From the NCBI GenBank assembly GCA_964579735.1, contig CAZOHH010000106.1, forward strand, positions 1-6,098: DNA of 6,098 bases, written 5' to 3'. The DNA is from CAILLO01 sp964579735 (GTDB lineage Bacteria > Bacillota > Clostridia > Saccharofermentanales > UBA5734). Position 1 is the stretch's first letter, and each line of letters starts with the position of its first letter. A program made the position numbers and the translations under genes. Shown piece by piece: positions 6,043-6,098 of this stretch. Below the pieces are notes generated by a model. The model saw only the letters and a list, made by a program, of their open reading frames with translations. It made no database searches and was not told the origin of the DNA.

Positions 6043-6048
6043 CCCCTA
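6036..6048 (-). promoter_or_regulatory. Shine-Dalgarno overlapping the apparent GTG start of the ATPase gene
   Basis: The minus strand reads TAGGGGGTGATCG. Compared with the ideal TAAGGAGGTGATC it matches nearly throughout from its AGG onward. Its core ends at 6042, the first base of the GTG, so that GTG is badly placed as a start. CTG at 6033 is 8 bases and ATT at 6030 is 11 bases downstream, and the ATT would give the family-like beginning M-ERDVYLN. Confidence 0.5.
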
Positions 6049-6051
6049 CGC

Positions 6052-6068
6052 GACAAGAGTACCTTGTC
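6052..6068. repeat. Inverted repeat just upstream of the ATPase gene
   Basis: GACAAG and CTTGTC form perfect 6-base arms around a 5-base spacer, 10 bases ahead of the apparent GTG. It could be an operator near the transcription start or a small hairpin in the leader. No convincing promoter is seen in the last 30 bases: TTGTAC (6079-6084, minus strand) has only TACTCT at 17 bases spacing. Confidence 0.35.
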
Positions 6069-6098
6069 ATAGCGTAAAGTACAAGCGTTTCGTGGAAT

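Overview
The window is a GC-rich bacterial chromosome segment with five protein genes and AT-richer gaps between some of them. The host cannot be named with confidence. One surface protein ends in an NPxTG-type sorting signal, followed by a hydrophobic segment and an Arg-rich tail. Most genes have strong AGGAGG-type ribosome binding sites. Both facts point to a Gram-positive-type bacterium, perhaps a high-GC member of Bacillota or a related phylum. This is inference, not identification. There are no rRNA or tRNA genes, CRISPR arrays or insertion sequences that I can see.

Layout. (1) Bases 1-1151, + strand: the 3' part of an ammonium transporter (Amt) gene whose product continues, through a linker of about 66 residues, into a complete PII (GlnB/GlnK-like) signalling domain. 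The 5' end lies outside the window. (2) Bases 1162-2172, - strand: an NAD-dependent epimerase/atypical short-chain dehydrogenase. It converges on the transporter with only 10 bases between stop codons. (3) Bases 2173-2359: a divergent, AT-rich promoter region with a recognisable promoter on each strand and a perfect 10-base palindrome between them. (4) Bases 2360-3163, + strand: a membrane-anchored extracellular protein with a Thr/Pro/Ser-rich stalk and a C-terminal DUF1566/Lcl-C-type domain. (5) Bases 3164-3256: a strong hairpin, probably a bidirectional terminator. (6) Bases 3257-4618, - strand: a secreted, acidic, probably wall-anchored beta-rich protein with an NPITG sorting-like motif. 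(7) Bases 4619-4824: its promoter, with an inverted repeat over the -35 position, and a candidate terminator for the next gene. (8) Bases 4825-6042, - strand: an AAA_14/DUF4143 ATPase with an unusual start region.

How the genes fit together. All five appear to be separate transcription units. The transporter is a self-contained nitrogen uptake and sensing module. The two surface proteins are convergent neighbours and may both act outside the cell, but nothing shows that they work together. The epimerase and the ATPase have no clear link to their neighbours. The most notable item is the Amt-PII fusion: its PII part keeps the ligand-binding and pore-blocking residues but has Lys where the uridylylated tyrosine normally sits. 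I found no convincing evidence for a wholly new multi-gene system.
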